Source: Nocardia concava NBRC 100430 (GTDB lineage Bacteria; Actinomycetota; Actinomycetes; Mycobacteriales; Mycobacteriaceae). Taken from it: 64,000 nt of DNA. Under the pieces are notes generated by a model that was given only the letters and a program-made list of their open reading frames with translations, was not told where the DNA came from and made no database searches. The DNA lies in assembly GCF_000308815.1 (NCBI RefSeq), contig NZ_BAFX01000075.1:62001-126000 (forward strand). The letters run 5' to 3'. The translations under genes were made by a program, and so were the position numbers. This document shows positions 16,536 to 24,157 of this stretch, one piece after another. Within the stretch, counting starts at the first letter, position 1. Every line of letters begins with the position of its first letter.

Positions 16536-17189
16536 ATGGCGGAGATCCATGAGACGACCGTGAAGCCCGGAAAACTGGAGTTGCTGACGCGGTGGCTGCC
16601 CACCAGACACTGGTATCTCGGCTCCGGGGAGCCCGCCCTCACGAAATCCGGCGGCTTCCGCCTCGACGATCCCGACGGCGAGGTCGGCATCGAGCTCATG
16701 GTCATCACCGATACCTCGGGCGCCGAACCGGTTGTCTACCTCGTTCCCATGACCTACCGCGGCGCTCCCGTCGAGGGTCTCGACCACGCCCTCATCGGCA
16801 CCGCCGAGCACGGTGTCCTGGGCCCGCGCTGGTTCTACGACGCGGCCCACGACCCGGTGTTCATCGAACAGGCCGCGCACCTGCTCGCGGGCAAGGCCAC
16901 CCCGCAGGACCAGAACACCAGCGACACCCCCGACCTGACCGTGCACCTGGTGCCGGGTGACATCCTCACTCCCGCAGCGGGATTCCGGCCTACGGTCATC
17001 GACACCGAGGCCCACACCGATATCGCCTTCGACTCCGACCGCTCCACCAACGCGGGCGCGGAACTGATCCGCCTGCACCGCCGTCTGAGCATCGGCGCGC
17101 CCACCCATTCCGACCGCAGCCATGTCGACGCCCCGTGGGTGGCCCCCGACGGCACGCTGCGGCGCGGGATCTTCCTCAGCGCGCCCTGA
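16536..17189 (+). CDS. Maltokinase N-terminal cap-like protein
   Basis: A 217-residue protein resembling the N-terminal cap of maltokinase/Pep2-type enzymes: TRWLPTRHWYLGSGEPALTK, GIELMVITDTS, VVYLVPMTYRGAP and ALIGTAEHGVLGPRWFYDAAHDPVF. The kinase domain that normally follows is absent, so it is a stand-alone cap. It may bind a sugar or a partner kinase; the role is unknown. Start 16536 follows CAGGAT by 6 nt. The reading frame is open far upstream inside the epoxide hydrolase gene but that part is antiphase. It overlaps the convergent TetR gene by 14 nt. Confidence 0.7.
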   Translation: MAEIHETTVKPGKLELLTRWLPTRHWYLGSGEPALTKSGGFRLDDPDGEVGIELMVITDTSGAEPVVYLVPMTYRGAPVEGLDHALIGTAEHGVLGPRWFYDAAHDPVFIEQAAHLLAGKATPQDQNTSDTPDLTVHLVPGDILTPAAGFRPTVIDTEAHTDIAFDSDRSTNAGAELIRLHRRLSIGAPTHSDRSHVDAPWVAPDGTLRRGIFLSAP

Positions 17190-17820
17190 GGTCCTGTTCG
17201 GCCGCGTCGAATGCGGGCAGCAGCGGGGTGAGTGCGGCCCGGAGCAGGCCGGGCAGCGAGCCGGACGCGACGACGAAGCCGGTGGTCGCCGAGGTACCGA
17301 CCATCGGCTGTAGCCATTGCTCGAGTGCGACGCGGACGGCGGCGGTCACACCGGCTGCCAGCACGCGGGCGGTGAGTTCATCGCTGCCGGTGAGGCGTTC
17401 GGCGATCGCGGCGGCAAGGGGTTTCGAGATCGAGCCGGTGCTGCTGAGGTACGCCTCGCGCAGTGCCGGGTGCGTGGTGATGAACAACAGTGCGTCGCGG
17501 CGACTTTCGTCCGGGTCGGTGTACTGCGCCACGATCGCCTCGACGATGGCGTCGGCGAGCCGAACCTCCGGGGTTCGAGCCGCCACCATCGCCGCGATGC
17601 TCGTCTCCCGCTCGGCGGTGACGGCGGCGACGATCGCCTGCTCACGACTCGAGAAGTAGTTGTTGTAGGTCCGCGGCGAGACGCCGGCCGCCTCGGCGAT
17701 GTCCTCGACCCGCACATTGTCCGGTCCCTGTTCCCGGGCCAACCGCAGCGCGGCTTCCCGCAGCGCTGCACGGGTGGCCTGCTTTTTGCGTTCGCGCAAT
17801 CCCGCCGGTCTCGTTGGCAC
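17176..17820 (-). CDS. TetR family transcriptional regulator
   Basis: A 214-residue TetR repressor. The N-terminal HTH is at residues 8-60 (RERKKQATRAALREAALRLA, VEDIAEAAGVSPRTYNNYF). The C-terminal ligand domain has no recognisable specificity. Start GTG 17820 is preferred over ATG 17838: it gives the usual TetR N-terminus, and CAGGAT (17832-17827) ends 6 nt before it. A 38-bp palindrome immediately upstream of that box is the likely operator, which also faces the divergent gene at 17925. So autoregulation and control of that gene are expected. Confidence 0.88.
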   Translation of the reverse strand: MPTRPAGLRERKKQATRAALREAALRLAREQGPDNVRVEDIAEAAGVSPRTYNNYFSSREQAIVAAVTAERETSIAAMVAARTPEVRLADAIVEAIVAQYTDPDESRRDALLFITTHPALREAYLSSTGSISKPLAAAIAERLTGSDELTARVLAAGVTAAVRVALEQWLQPMVGTSATTGFVVASGSLPGLLRAALTPLLPAFDAAEQDLRAR

Positions 17821-17838
17821 GATTCGATCCTGCCACAT

Positions 17839-17876
17839 AAACGTGCGTGTGCGAAATATTGCGTGCACGCATGTTT
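17839..17876. promoter_or_regulatory. TetR operator (38-bp imperfect palindrome)
   Basis: The sequence is symmetric about an AATATT centre (17855-17860). The arms begin AAAC-TGCGTG and end CACGCA-GTTT; 15 of 19 positions pair. It lies just upstream of the TetR -10-like box and 49 nt from the divergent start at 17925, so one bound dimer (or two) could shut both promoters. Confidence 0.7.
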
Positions 17877-17924
17877 TGCGGCTACCTTGGCGTTTGCCAA
17901 CCAACGACCGAAGGGATCAGGCAT

Positions 17925-18983
17925 ATGCGAGCCAGAGGGATGACCTACGACACCGGCTTCATCCAGAACGGGCAGGCGTCACGGAAGGAGTTCGACCCCG
18001 AGATCGTCCGGCGGGAGCTGACCATCATCCGAGATGATCTGCACTGCAACGCCGTTCAGATCGTCGGGGGTGATGCCGACCGGCTGGAACTGGCGGCCCG
18101 GTGCGCCGCCGAACTCGGGCTGGAGGTGTGGTTCTCGCCCTACCCCCTGGAACAAACGAATGCGCAGATCCTGTCCCTGTTCGCCGACTGCGCGCGCCGC
18201 GCCGAGCGGCTGCGGCAGACGGGAGCCGAGGTCGTGTTCGTCACCGGCGTCGAATTGAGCCTGATGAACCCGGAATTCCTGCCCGGGAACACCGTCTGGG
18301 AGCGGCTCGAATCCCTGCTCGGAGACCCGTACGGCCGCAATGAGCGAGTCGGTGAGCTGGTCGCCCGGCTCGACGACTTCCTCGGCAAGGCCGTCGCCGT
18401 GGTGCGCGAGCACTTCGGAGGCCGGATCACCTACTGCGCCATACCGTTCGAGCGGATCGACTGGACGCCGTTCGACATCGTCTCGATCGAACTCATCCGC
18501 TCCGCCGAGGTCGCCGATCGGTTCCGCGCGGGCGTGCGCGATCTGGTCGCACAGGGAAAACCCTTGGCGGTCACCGGATTCGGCACGGCCACCTGGCAGG
18601 GCGCGGCCGATGTGGCGCCGCGCAGCAACGAGATCGTGGAGTACGACGCGGGCGGCGCTGCGATTCGGCTGAACGGTGACTACCCCCGCGACGAGGCCGG
18701 GCAGGCAACCTACCTGAGCGAACTGCTCGAGATCTTCGACAGCGAAGGCGTCGACAGCACCTTCGTATTCCTGTTCGCCCTGCACAGCCACCCGCACCGC
18801 CCCGATGGCGATCCCCGCGACGACCTCGATCGCGCCAGCCTCGGCATCGTGAAGGTCCTGGAGGACCGGCACGGCACCACCTATCCGGACATGACCTGGG
18901 AACCCAAAGCGGCCTTCACCGCCGTCGCGCGGTCCTACGGCAGCGCGCACGACGCGCCGGGGATCATGCAAACGTCCATTTAG
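17925..18983 (+). CDS. Conserved actinobacterial protein, TIM-barrel-like, unknown function
   Basis: A 352-residue soluble protein with alternating strand-helix segments suggestive of a TIM barrel or glycoside-hydrolase-like fold. The blocks are GMTYDTGFIQNG, DDLHCNAVQIVGGD, LEVWFSPYPLE, EVVFVTGVELSLMNPEFLPG, FDIVSIELIRSA, LAVTGFGTATWQGAAD and STFVFLFALHSHPHRP. Conserved acidic and aromatic residues at strand ends (GVELSL, SIEL) would suit a sugar-active site, but no known catalytic signature is complete. The ATG at 17925 has AAGGGA upstream. Divergent TetR gene and a shared palindrome indicate ligand-controlled expression. Similar proteins have been labelled abortive-infection proteins; I see nothing here to support that. 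Confidence 0.65.
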   Translation: MRARGMTYDTGFIQNGQASRKEFDPEIVRRELTIIRDDLHCNAVQIVGGDADRLELAARCAAELGLEVWFSPYPLEQTNAQILSLFADCARRAERLRQTGAEVVFVTGVELSLMNPEFLPGNTVWERLESLLGDPYGRNERVGELVARLDDFLGKAVAVVREHFGGRITYCAIPFERIDWTPFDIVSIELIRSAEVADRFRAGVRDLVAQGKPLAVTGFGTATWQGAADVAPRSNEIVEYDAGGAAIRLNGDYPRDEAGQATYLSELLEIFDSEGVDSTFVFLFALHSHPHRPDGDPRDDLDRASLGIVKVLEDRHGTTYPDMTWEPKAAFTAVARSYGSAHDAPGIMQTSI

Positions 18984-19011
18984 CTGGGCATTTCGGTCAT
19001 ATCATGGGTGC

Positions 19012-19581
19012 ATGCCCGCCACTCGATTCGAAGGGCGAACCGACGTATTCGCCGACTGGGCTTGGCAGTCGCTGGTCGTGACCGGCGGCTGTTCCATCGT
19101 GTTGGGTGTGGTGCTGGCCGTGTGGCCGGGCAAGTCGGCCACCGTCGCGGGCACCCTGTTCGGGCTGGTGCTGGTGGCGTCCGCGGCGGTGCAGCTGGTC
19201 GTGGCGTTCGGGGCGCGGATCAGCACCCCGCTCAAGCTGGCCGAGGCGGCGAGCGCGATCATCGCGCTGGGACTGGCGGCCTGGACGTTCAGTAGCGGCG
19301 AATCCGTTGCGCTGCTGTCGTTGTGGATCGGTATGGGCTGGGTGGTGCGCGGGATCGTGCTGGCCATTGTGGGGGTGTGGTCGGAGCAGTTCCAGGGCGC
19401 GGGGCGGCTGGAGCTGGTCGGGCTGGCGACCTTGGTGGTCGGCGTGATCATCGTGGTGATTCCCTACGAGTCCATGACGGCGCTGTCGGTCTCGGTCGGC
19501 CTGCTGACAGTCGTGCTCGGGGTCTCGGAGATGCTGCTGGGCGCGCGCGTGGAGCGGGGCGCGGAACCGTCCGTCGTCTAA
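19012..19581 (+). CDS. DUF308 / HdeD-like membrane protein
   Basis: A 189-residue integral membrane protein with six hydrophobic helices arranged as repeated pairs. It has the HdeD/DUF308 flavour: GGCSIVLGVVLAVWPGKSAT, LIGLVLVASA-type second helix, SLWIGMGWVVRGI and a terminal LTVVLGVSEMLLGARV. E. coli HdeD is linked to acid resistance; the actinobacterial homologues are uncharacterised. TATCAT ends 6 nt before the ATG, so it is probably leaderless. It lies 28 nt after the TIM-barrel-like gene. Confidence 0.8.
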   Translation: MPATRFEGRTDVFADWAWQSLVVTGGCSIVLGVVLAVWPGKSATVAGTLFGLVLVASAAVQLVVAFGARISTPLKLAEAASAIIALGLAAWTFSSGESVALLSLWIGMGWVVRGIVLAIVGVWSEQFQGAGRLELVGLATLVVGVIIVVIPYESMTALSVSVGLLTVVLGVSEMLLGARVERGAEPSVV

Positions 19582-19595
19582 GTAGGGTGTGGCGG

Positions 19596-20537
19596 GTGGA
19601 TCTCACCGCCGTGCGCACCTTCGTCACCGTCGCGGAAGCCGGTCAGTTCCAGGACGCCGCCGCCGAGCTGTCGATCACACAGCAGGCGGTGTCCAAACGC
19701 ATTGCGGCACTGGAGAAATATCTCGAAGTGCGGCTCTTCGCGCGCACCGCTCGCGGCGCGCGGCTCACCGTCGACGGCGAGGCCTTCCTGCCCCATGCCC
19801 GAGAACTGCTCCGGGTAGCCGTCCGCGCCGAGGCCTCGGTGCGACCGGGCCGGCGTGGGCTGCGCGTCGATGTAGTGGCCCGGCGCATCGTCACCGCAGG
19901 TCTCCTGCAGGACTTCCACCGCGGCCATCCAGACATCGAACTCGATATCGTCACACTCGAAGGCGACGTGGACACCGCCGTCGCCGCCATCGAGTCCGGA
20001 ACGGTCGACGCCACCTTCCACGCCATCCCCACACACCTGCGGCTTTCCGAAGCGGTCCGAGCCACCCGGGTCATCGACGAGCCACACGAGCTCCTCGTCG
20101 GCCCCCGCCACCCGCTCGCCGATGCCCGCACTCTCACGCCCTCGCAACTGGCGGGCCACCGGATCTGCATCCCGGGCTTGCCCTCCCACGGCGAAACCGC
20201 GGACTACTACACCGAACTCACCACTACCTTCGGCTTCACCCTCGACGTCCTCGGCCCGGTCTTCGCGAAGGAGTCCCTGCTGGACGAGCTCGCCGACTCT
20301 CCCGATCTGGCAACGCTGGTCGGCGAAGGAACCCGGTTCCTGTGGCCCGACAGCTACGACCTCCGCCGCATCCCGATCCGCCACCCCACTCCGATCTACC
20401 CGCTGTCACTCATCTGGCGCGCCGACAACCCCCATCCCGCCCTCGCCACCCTCCGCGAACACCTCACTGTCAGGTATGCGGAGACTTCTAGAGCCGATAT
20501 CTGGGAACCCCAATGGGCCCAGCATGTTTCGCGCTGA
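19596..20537 (+). CDS. LysR family transcriptional regulator
   Basis: A 313-residue LysR protein. The HTH is at residues 1-60 (LTAVRTFVTVAEAGQFQDAA, then ITQQAVSKRIAALEKYL, FARTARGARLT), followed by the periplasmic-binding-like effector domain. The GTG at 19596 is chosen because TAGGGT ends 7 nt before it and the residues after it match the family start; another GTG lies 9 nt upstream. It is in the same direction as the DUF308 gene, 14 nt after its stop. The effector is unknown. Confidence 0.9.
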   Translation: MDLTAVRTFVTVAEAGQFQDAAAELSITQQAVSKRIAALEKYLEVRLFARTARGARLTVDGEAFLPHARELLRVAVRAEASVRPGRRGLRVDVVARRIVTAGLLQDFHRGHPDIELDIVTLEGDVDTAVAAIESGTVDATFHAIPTHLRLSEAVRATRVIDEPHELLVGPRHPLADARTLTPSQLAGHRICIPGLPSHGETADYYTELTTTFGFTLDVLGPVFAKESLLDELADSPDLATLVGEGTRFLWPDSYDLRRIPIRHPTPIYPLSLIWRADNPHPALATLREHLTVRYAETSRADIWEPQWAQHVSR

Positions 20538-20550
20538 CCCCGATCGGTGA

Positions 20551-21231
20551 TCAGTTGTCGGCCTTGGTCTCGAACCACACGGTCGCCGTCGTGCCGTGAT
20601 CCTGGACCGCCACGCACAGCTGGTGGCGATCGAAGCCCCACCCGGCTTCTCGGCACTGATTCCAGATGGCGTGCGGGTCCGGATCCGAGCCCTTCTCCGG
20701 CCAGCCGTGCTCCTGCCCGAGATGCCGGATGAGCGTCGCGGCCACCCCGCCGTCGTTGCCATTCGCACTGCCGATCTCGAAAATGCGGCCGCAGATGGTC
20801 GGGGACGTGCCGCAACCCTGCGAGTGGTTGTCCACGACCACGAGCCCCGCGGGCAGCGGCAGGAGTTCCGAACTCGACGGCACCGACGCGCGCTGGCCGT
20901 GCGCGGCCAGAATGGCTATCCCGCCGAAGACGACGGTGGTGAGAACGTACGCGCCACAGAGGATCACCGCGATGCGAGTGCGGACAGGCGATGGTCCGGG
21001 GCCGGCCGCACGATGGTCCAGCACCAGTCCGCAAATGAGCATCACTCCGATCACCACGATCAACCCGGCCTCGACAGTCGTCTGCTCCGTACCGAGGATC
21101 CAGCCCCGCCCCACCGCGACCAGAGCCACGCCCGATAGCGCGAGCAGCACACCGACGGCGAGCCTCACCCGCGCGGTCCGTGCCCCGACGAGCCAGAGCA
21201 CCAGCGGTGCAAGCGAAATCGCCCAGATCAT
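20551..21231 (-). CDS. Membrane protein of unknown function with extracytoplasmic domain
   Basis: A 226-residue protein. The first 115 residues contain four hydrophobic helices with short loops (WAISLAPLVLWLVGA..., VRLAVGVLLALSGVALVAV..., AGLIVVIGVMLICGLVL..., IAVILCGAYVLTTVVFG...). The remaining approximately 110 residues form a soluble tail with four cysteines (HSQGCGTSPTICGRIFE, IWNQCREAGWGFDRHQLCV) that could make two disulfides outside the membrane. A GGGGGAA ribosome binding site fixes the ATG at 21231. I recognise no family. It converges with the LysR gene and is divergent from the dehydrogenase gene. Confidence 0.65.
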   Translation of the reverse strand: MIWAISLAPLVLWLVGARTARVRLAVGVLLALSGVALVAVGRGWILGTEQTTVEAGLIVVIGVMLICGLVLDHRAAGPGPSPVRTRIAVILCGAYVLTTVVFGGIAILAAHGQRASVPSSSELLPLPAGLVVVDNHSQGCGTSPTICGRIFEIGSANGNDGGVAATLIRHLGQEHGWPEKGSDPDPHAIWNQCREAGWGFDRHQLCVAVQDHGTTATVWFETKADN

Positions 21232-21309
21232 GTGTTTCCCCCACCCGGGATCGGATCCGATCCCGAAATCCACTTAGCCGGACGGAACCGGTCTCTGTAT
21301 GGTTCGCGC

Positions 21310-22182
21310 GTGGCGACGATTGCGTTTCTGGGGCTGGGGCGGATGGGTGCGGGGATGGCCGGGCGGCTGGTTGCCGCGGGGCATGAGGTGACGGTGTTCA
21401 ACCGGTCGCCGGAGAAGGCTGGCGAACTGGTGACGGCGGGAGCGACGTTCGCGGCGACGCCGCGTGAAGCCGTGCGAGGCGCGGAGGCGATCTTCGCGAT
21501 GGTGGCCGATGACGATGCGTCGCGGGCGGCCTGGCTCGGCGAGGACGGGGCGCTGGCGGGGGAGTACACGGCCAACGCGTTCGCAGTCGAGTTCTCGACC
21601 ATCTCCCGGCCGTGGGTGCTGGAATTGGCGAAACAGGCGACGGCACACGGTCTTCGGTATCTGGATTCGCCCGTGACCGGACTGCCGGACGCCGCGGCGG
21701 CCGGCGAGTTGATCCTGTTCGTGGGGGCCGATACCGCCCATCTCGAGGAGGCCCGTCCGCTGCTCGAACCGTTGTGCACCGACATCGTCCATTTCGGGGA
21801 CGTCGGTGCGGGCACCAGCTACAAGCTGATCCAGAACCTGCTGGGGTCGATCCAGATCGCCGCCACCGCCGAGGCATTGCGCACCGCCGAGCTGGCCGGA
21901 CTCGATCCGGCGACGGTGGGCGCCACACTGTCGCGCGGCGGCGCGGCGAGTCCGACGGTGATCCGCATGTGCCGGGAGATGCTGGCGGGCAGCCATGATC
22001 GCGATATCGCCTTCACGGCGGCACTTCGCCTGAAGGACACCCGCATCGGCGTCGAACTCTCCGATGCGGTCGGCACCCCGGCGGCGCTGGGGCACACCGC
22101 GCTGGAGATTTTCGAGCGCCTGGTCGCCGCCGGGCACGGCGAGCTCTCCGAGACCAAGGTCATCGATCTGCTTCGCGGCTGA
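21310..22182 (+). CDS. NAD(P)-dependent beta-hydroxyacid dehydrogenase / imine-reductase-like protein
   Basis: A 290-residue member of the 3-hydroxyisobutyrate dehydrogenase family. The Rossmann start is IAFLGLGRMGAGMAGRL, the cofactor strand ends FNRSPEKA, the substrate-binding signature is LDSPVTGLPDAAAAGEL, and the conserved helix GTSYKLIQNLL contains the catalytic-lysine position (Lys in YKLIQN). The second domain is all-helical. The substrate could be a beta-hydroxyacid or an imine. The GTG start at 21310 has TATGGT 6 nt upstream and no ribosome binding site, fitting a leaderless transcript. Confidence 0.88.
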   Translation: MATIAFLGLGRMGAGMAGRLVAAGHEVTVFNRSPEKAGELVTAGATFAATPREAVRGAEAIFAMVADDDASRAAWLGEDGALAGEYTANAFAVEFSTISRPWVLELAKQATAHGLRYLDSPVTGLPDAAAAGELILFVGADTAHLEEARPLLEPLCTDIVHFGDVGAGTSYKLIQNLLGSIQIAATAEALRTAELAGLDPATVGATLSRGGAASPTVIRMCREMLAGSHDRDIAFTAALRLKDTRIGVELSDAVGTPAALGHTALEIFERLVAAGHGELSETKVIDLLRG

Positions 22183-22223
22183 AAGATCGATGCGCCCAAA
22201 GCAATTCGGATAGGCTGGGCGAT

Positions 22224-22442
22224 GTGTCGGAATTGGATCGACTGTCGGGGATCAGTCGGGTTCCGCGCGCGGATATCGAAGCACTGGGGGAGCTCGACGA
22301 GGGGCGGTACGCGGTGCTGTGCGCGGCCTTCGAAAGGGCGCGCGATCGGCGCGAGCGGGAATTGAGCGCGGCCATCGACAACGGACTCACCCTGGTGCCG
22401 CCATTATTGCGGCGGATGGCGCGCCGCGTGCTCTTTACCTGA
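22224..22442 (+). CDS. Small helical protein, unknown
   Basis: A 72-residue, highly charged, helical protein (ELDEGRYAVLCAAFERARDRRERELSAA, then LVPPLLRRMARRVLF). TAGGCT ends 7 nt before the GTG. It is followed after 8 nt by the 312-residue gene, with which it must form an operon. Together they look like a conserved pair of unknown role. No domain is recognised. Confidence 0.6.
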   Translation: MSELDRLSGISRVPRADIEALGELDEGRYAVLCAAFERARDRRERELSAAIDNGLTLVPPLLRRMARRVLFT

Positions 22443-22450
22443 GGTGACGC

Positions 22451-23389
22451 ATGACGAGTCTGGCATCCCGTGCCGAAGTGGTGAAGCTGGCTCGCGAATT
22501 ACACATCACGCCCGAGGATCTGGACTTTCTGCTCGACAGTGATCCGGTCGCGCTGCGGCGCTTGCGGCGCGGCATGTATCGGGCGCTGGACGCGCCGTAT
22601 CGGCCCATGTTCGAGCGATTGGCGTGGGTCAGCGGCATGATTCCGAACAGTCTCGCGGTCACCATCGCGACCCGGTTCTTCGGGCCCATGCTGTGCGGCA
22701 TGGTGGCCAGCTCGCTCAGCCCGGATCGGGCCGTGGACCTGATCGGGCATGTACCGGTCGAGTTCCTCGCCGATGTCTCGGCTTATGTCGATCCCGACGC
22801 CGCCACGCCGATCGTCCAGCGCTTCGACACCGACGTACTGGTGCCGGTACTGCGGGAATTGTTGCGCCGCAAGGACTATGTGACCTTGGCCCGGTTCATC
22901 GTGGCGACCTCGGACGCGCAACTGCTGGCGGTACTGCCCTATATCGAATCGGGTGAGGACCTGCTGATGGTCGCGTTCAATGCCGAACTCGACACGGTGG
23001 CGGACCGTTTCGAGTTCGTGCTGGCGAATCTGGAAGACGACCGCATCCGGGATGTCCTGCGCGCCGGATACGAAAAGGACCTGTTCACCGAGGCGCTCAC
23101 CGTCCTGGCCCTGCTCGGCGACGAGACCCTGGTGCGGGTGGCCGAGGTGACGGCCGGGATGGACGCCGACGTGCTCGCCTACATCGTGACCTCCGCCGCG
23201 CGCGAGAACGCCTGGGCCGAGCTGATTCCCATCGCCGCCGCCATGCCCCCGGAGCAGTTGAACAAGTTCCTGGAACTCGACGTCTGGACCGAGGAGTACC
23301 TGACCGCCGCCGCTGCCGTGGCCGAACAGGACGGCCGATTCGAGGAACTGCTGCGCCGGGTTACCGAGGCGGGCGCGCGGCTCGACTGA
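22451..23389 (+). CDS. Helical-repeat protein, unknown (MgtE-N/FliG-like repeats)
   Basis: A 312-residue soluble protein built from short alpha-alpha repeats. Recurrent units are of the form LIGHVPVEFLADVSAYVDPD, VLRELLRRKDYVTLARFI, VLPYIESGEDLL and VAEVTAGMDADVLAYIV. The pattern is reminiscent of the superhelical N-terminal domain of MgtE magnesium channels or FliG, but no channel or motor domain is present. Protein-protein scaffolding is the most that can be inferred. A GAGGTGA site precedes the ATG. It overlaps the convergent TetR gene by 29 nt. Confidence 0.65.
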   Translation: MTSLASRAEVVKLARELHITPEDLDFLLDSDPVALRRLRRGMYRALDAPYRPMFERLAWVSGMIPNSLAVTIATRFFGPMLCGMVASSLSPDRAVDLIGHVPVEFLADVSAYVDPDAATPIVQRFDTDVLVPVLRELLRRKDYVTLARFIVATSDAQLLAVLPYIESGEDLLMVAFNAELDTVADRFEFVLANLEDDRIRDVLRAGYEKDLFTEALTVLALLGDETLVRVAEVTAGMDADVLAYIVTSAARENAWAELIPIAAAMPPEQLNKFLELDVWTEEYLTAAAAVAEQDGRFEELLRRVTEAGARLD

Positions 23390-24071
23390 CACCCTCGAGC
23401 ACGCACGCCAGGCCGAATTCGAAACTCTGCGTTGCCGTCGGGTCCTCCGCCTCGCGCATCCGCCGGGTGAGATGGGGGTACTCGCCGCTGGCGATGACCT
23501 CCTGCATATACGGGGCGACACTGGCCCGCCATTGCTCCTCGGTGAGCCCGGTGCGTCGTTGGGCCCGCAGTTCGGCCAGCTCCTGGTTGACCGCGCCGAA
23601 GACATAGGCCGACACGGTGTCGATCAGTTGCGCGGCCAGGCTGATGTCCGCGGTGAGCTCGATTCCGGCGGCCATGGCGATATCGAAGCGGCGCAAAGCG
23701 TTCGGGCCGAGCGCGGGTCGGCCCGCGAGCTCGGGTCCCAGCCAGCGGTGCCGCAGCAGCATGTCGCGCATCTGACGGGCGACGGCGGCGAGGTCGGCCC
23801 GGCCGTCGCCCGACAAGGTCGGCTGCTCCGATTCGCCTTGTGCCGCATCGATCATCAGGTCCAGCAGTTCGTCGCGATTGGCGACGTATCGGTAGAGCGA
23901 GGCGGTACCGGAGGCAAGCTCGCTCGCCACCCGGCGCATGGACACCGCCTCGAGGCCCTCGGCATCGGCGATGGCGAGCGCGGTGCCGACGATGCGATCG
24001 ATGCTCGGCGCGCGCCGCGCCGGATCGCGCCGCTCCTTGCTCCACACCAATTGCGGCGTGTCCTCCGTCAT
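23361..24071 (-). CDS. TetR/AcrR regulator (TetR_C_1 type) of the divergent monooxygenase
   Basis: A 236-residue TetR repressor of the tetracycline-repressor-like C-terminal class. The HTH is at residues 22-70 (DRIVGTALAIADAEGLEAVS, RRVASELASGTASLYRYVAN). The C-terminal domain contains LRHRWLGPELAGRPALGPNAL, as in TetR_C_1 proteins. A GGAAGGAGAAG site precedes the ATG at 24071. It is divergent from the FAD monooxygenase gene 86 nt away, with two 13-bp direct repeats between them, so it very probably controls that gene in response to an aromatic or drug-like compound. Confidence 0.9.
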   Translation of the reverse strand: MTEDTPQLVWSKERRDPARRAPSIDRIVGTALAIADAEGLEAVSMRRVASELASGTASLYRYVANRDELLDLMIDAAQGESEQPTLSGDGRADLAAVARQMRDMLLRHRWLGPELAGRPALGPNALRRFDIAMAAGIELTADISLAAQLIDTVSAYVFGAVNQELAELRAQRRTGLTEEQWRASVAPYMQEVIASGEYPHLTRRMREAEDPTATQSFEFGLACVLEGVSRAARPPR

Positions 24072-24111
24072 CGCGCTTCTCCTTCCGTTGCGCTCACCCT
24101 AACACTGTGGT

Positions 24112-24144
24112 TACGGTGTATCCAGAACGGCTACGGTGTATCCA
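24112..24144. repeat. Two 13-bp direct repeats, likely operator
   Basis: TACGGTGTATCCA occurs at 24112-24124 and again at 24132-24144, an exact 20-bp period (about two helical turns). Each copy contains the small dyad TAC-GGT-GTA. They lie just upstream of the monooxygenase ribosome binding site (AAGGGGA) and could be tandem sites for the divergent TetR protein. Confidence 0.6.
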
Positions 24145-24157
24145 TAAGGGGATTGTG

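Noticed and set aside
17925..18983. Calling this gene an abortive-infection (phage defence) protein
   Set aside because: The label is sometimes attached to homologues, but no Abi-type domain or defence neighbourhood is visible; a TetR operator points to ligand control instead.
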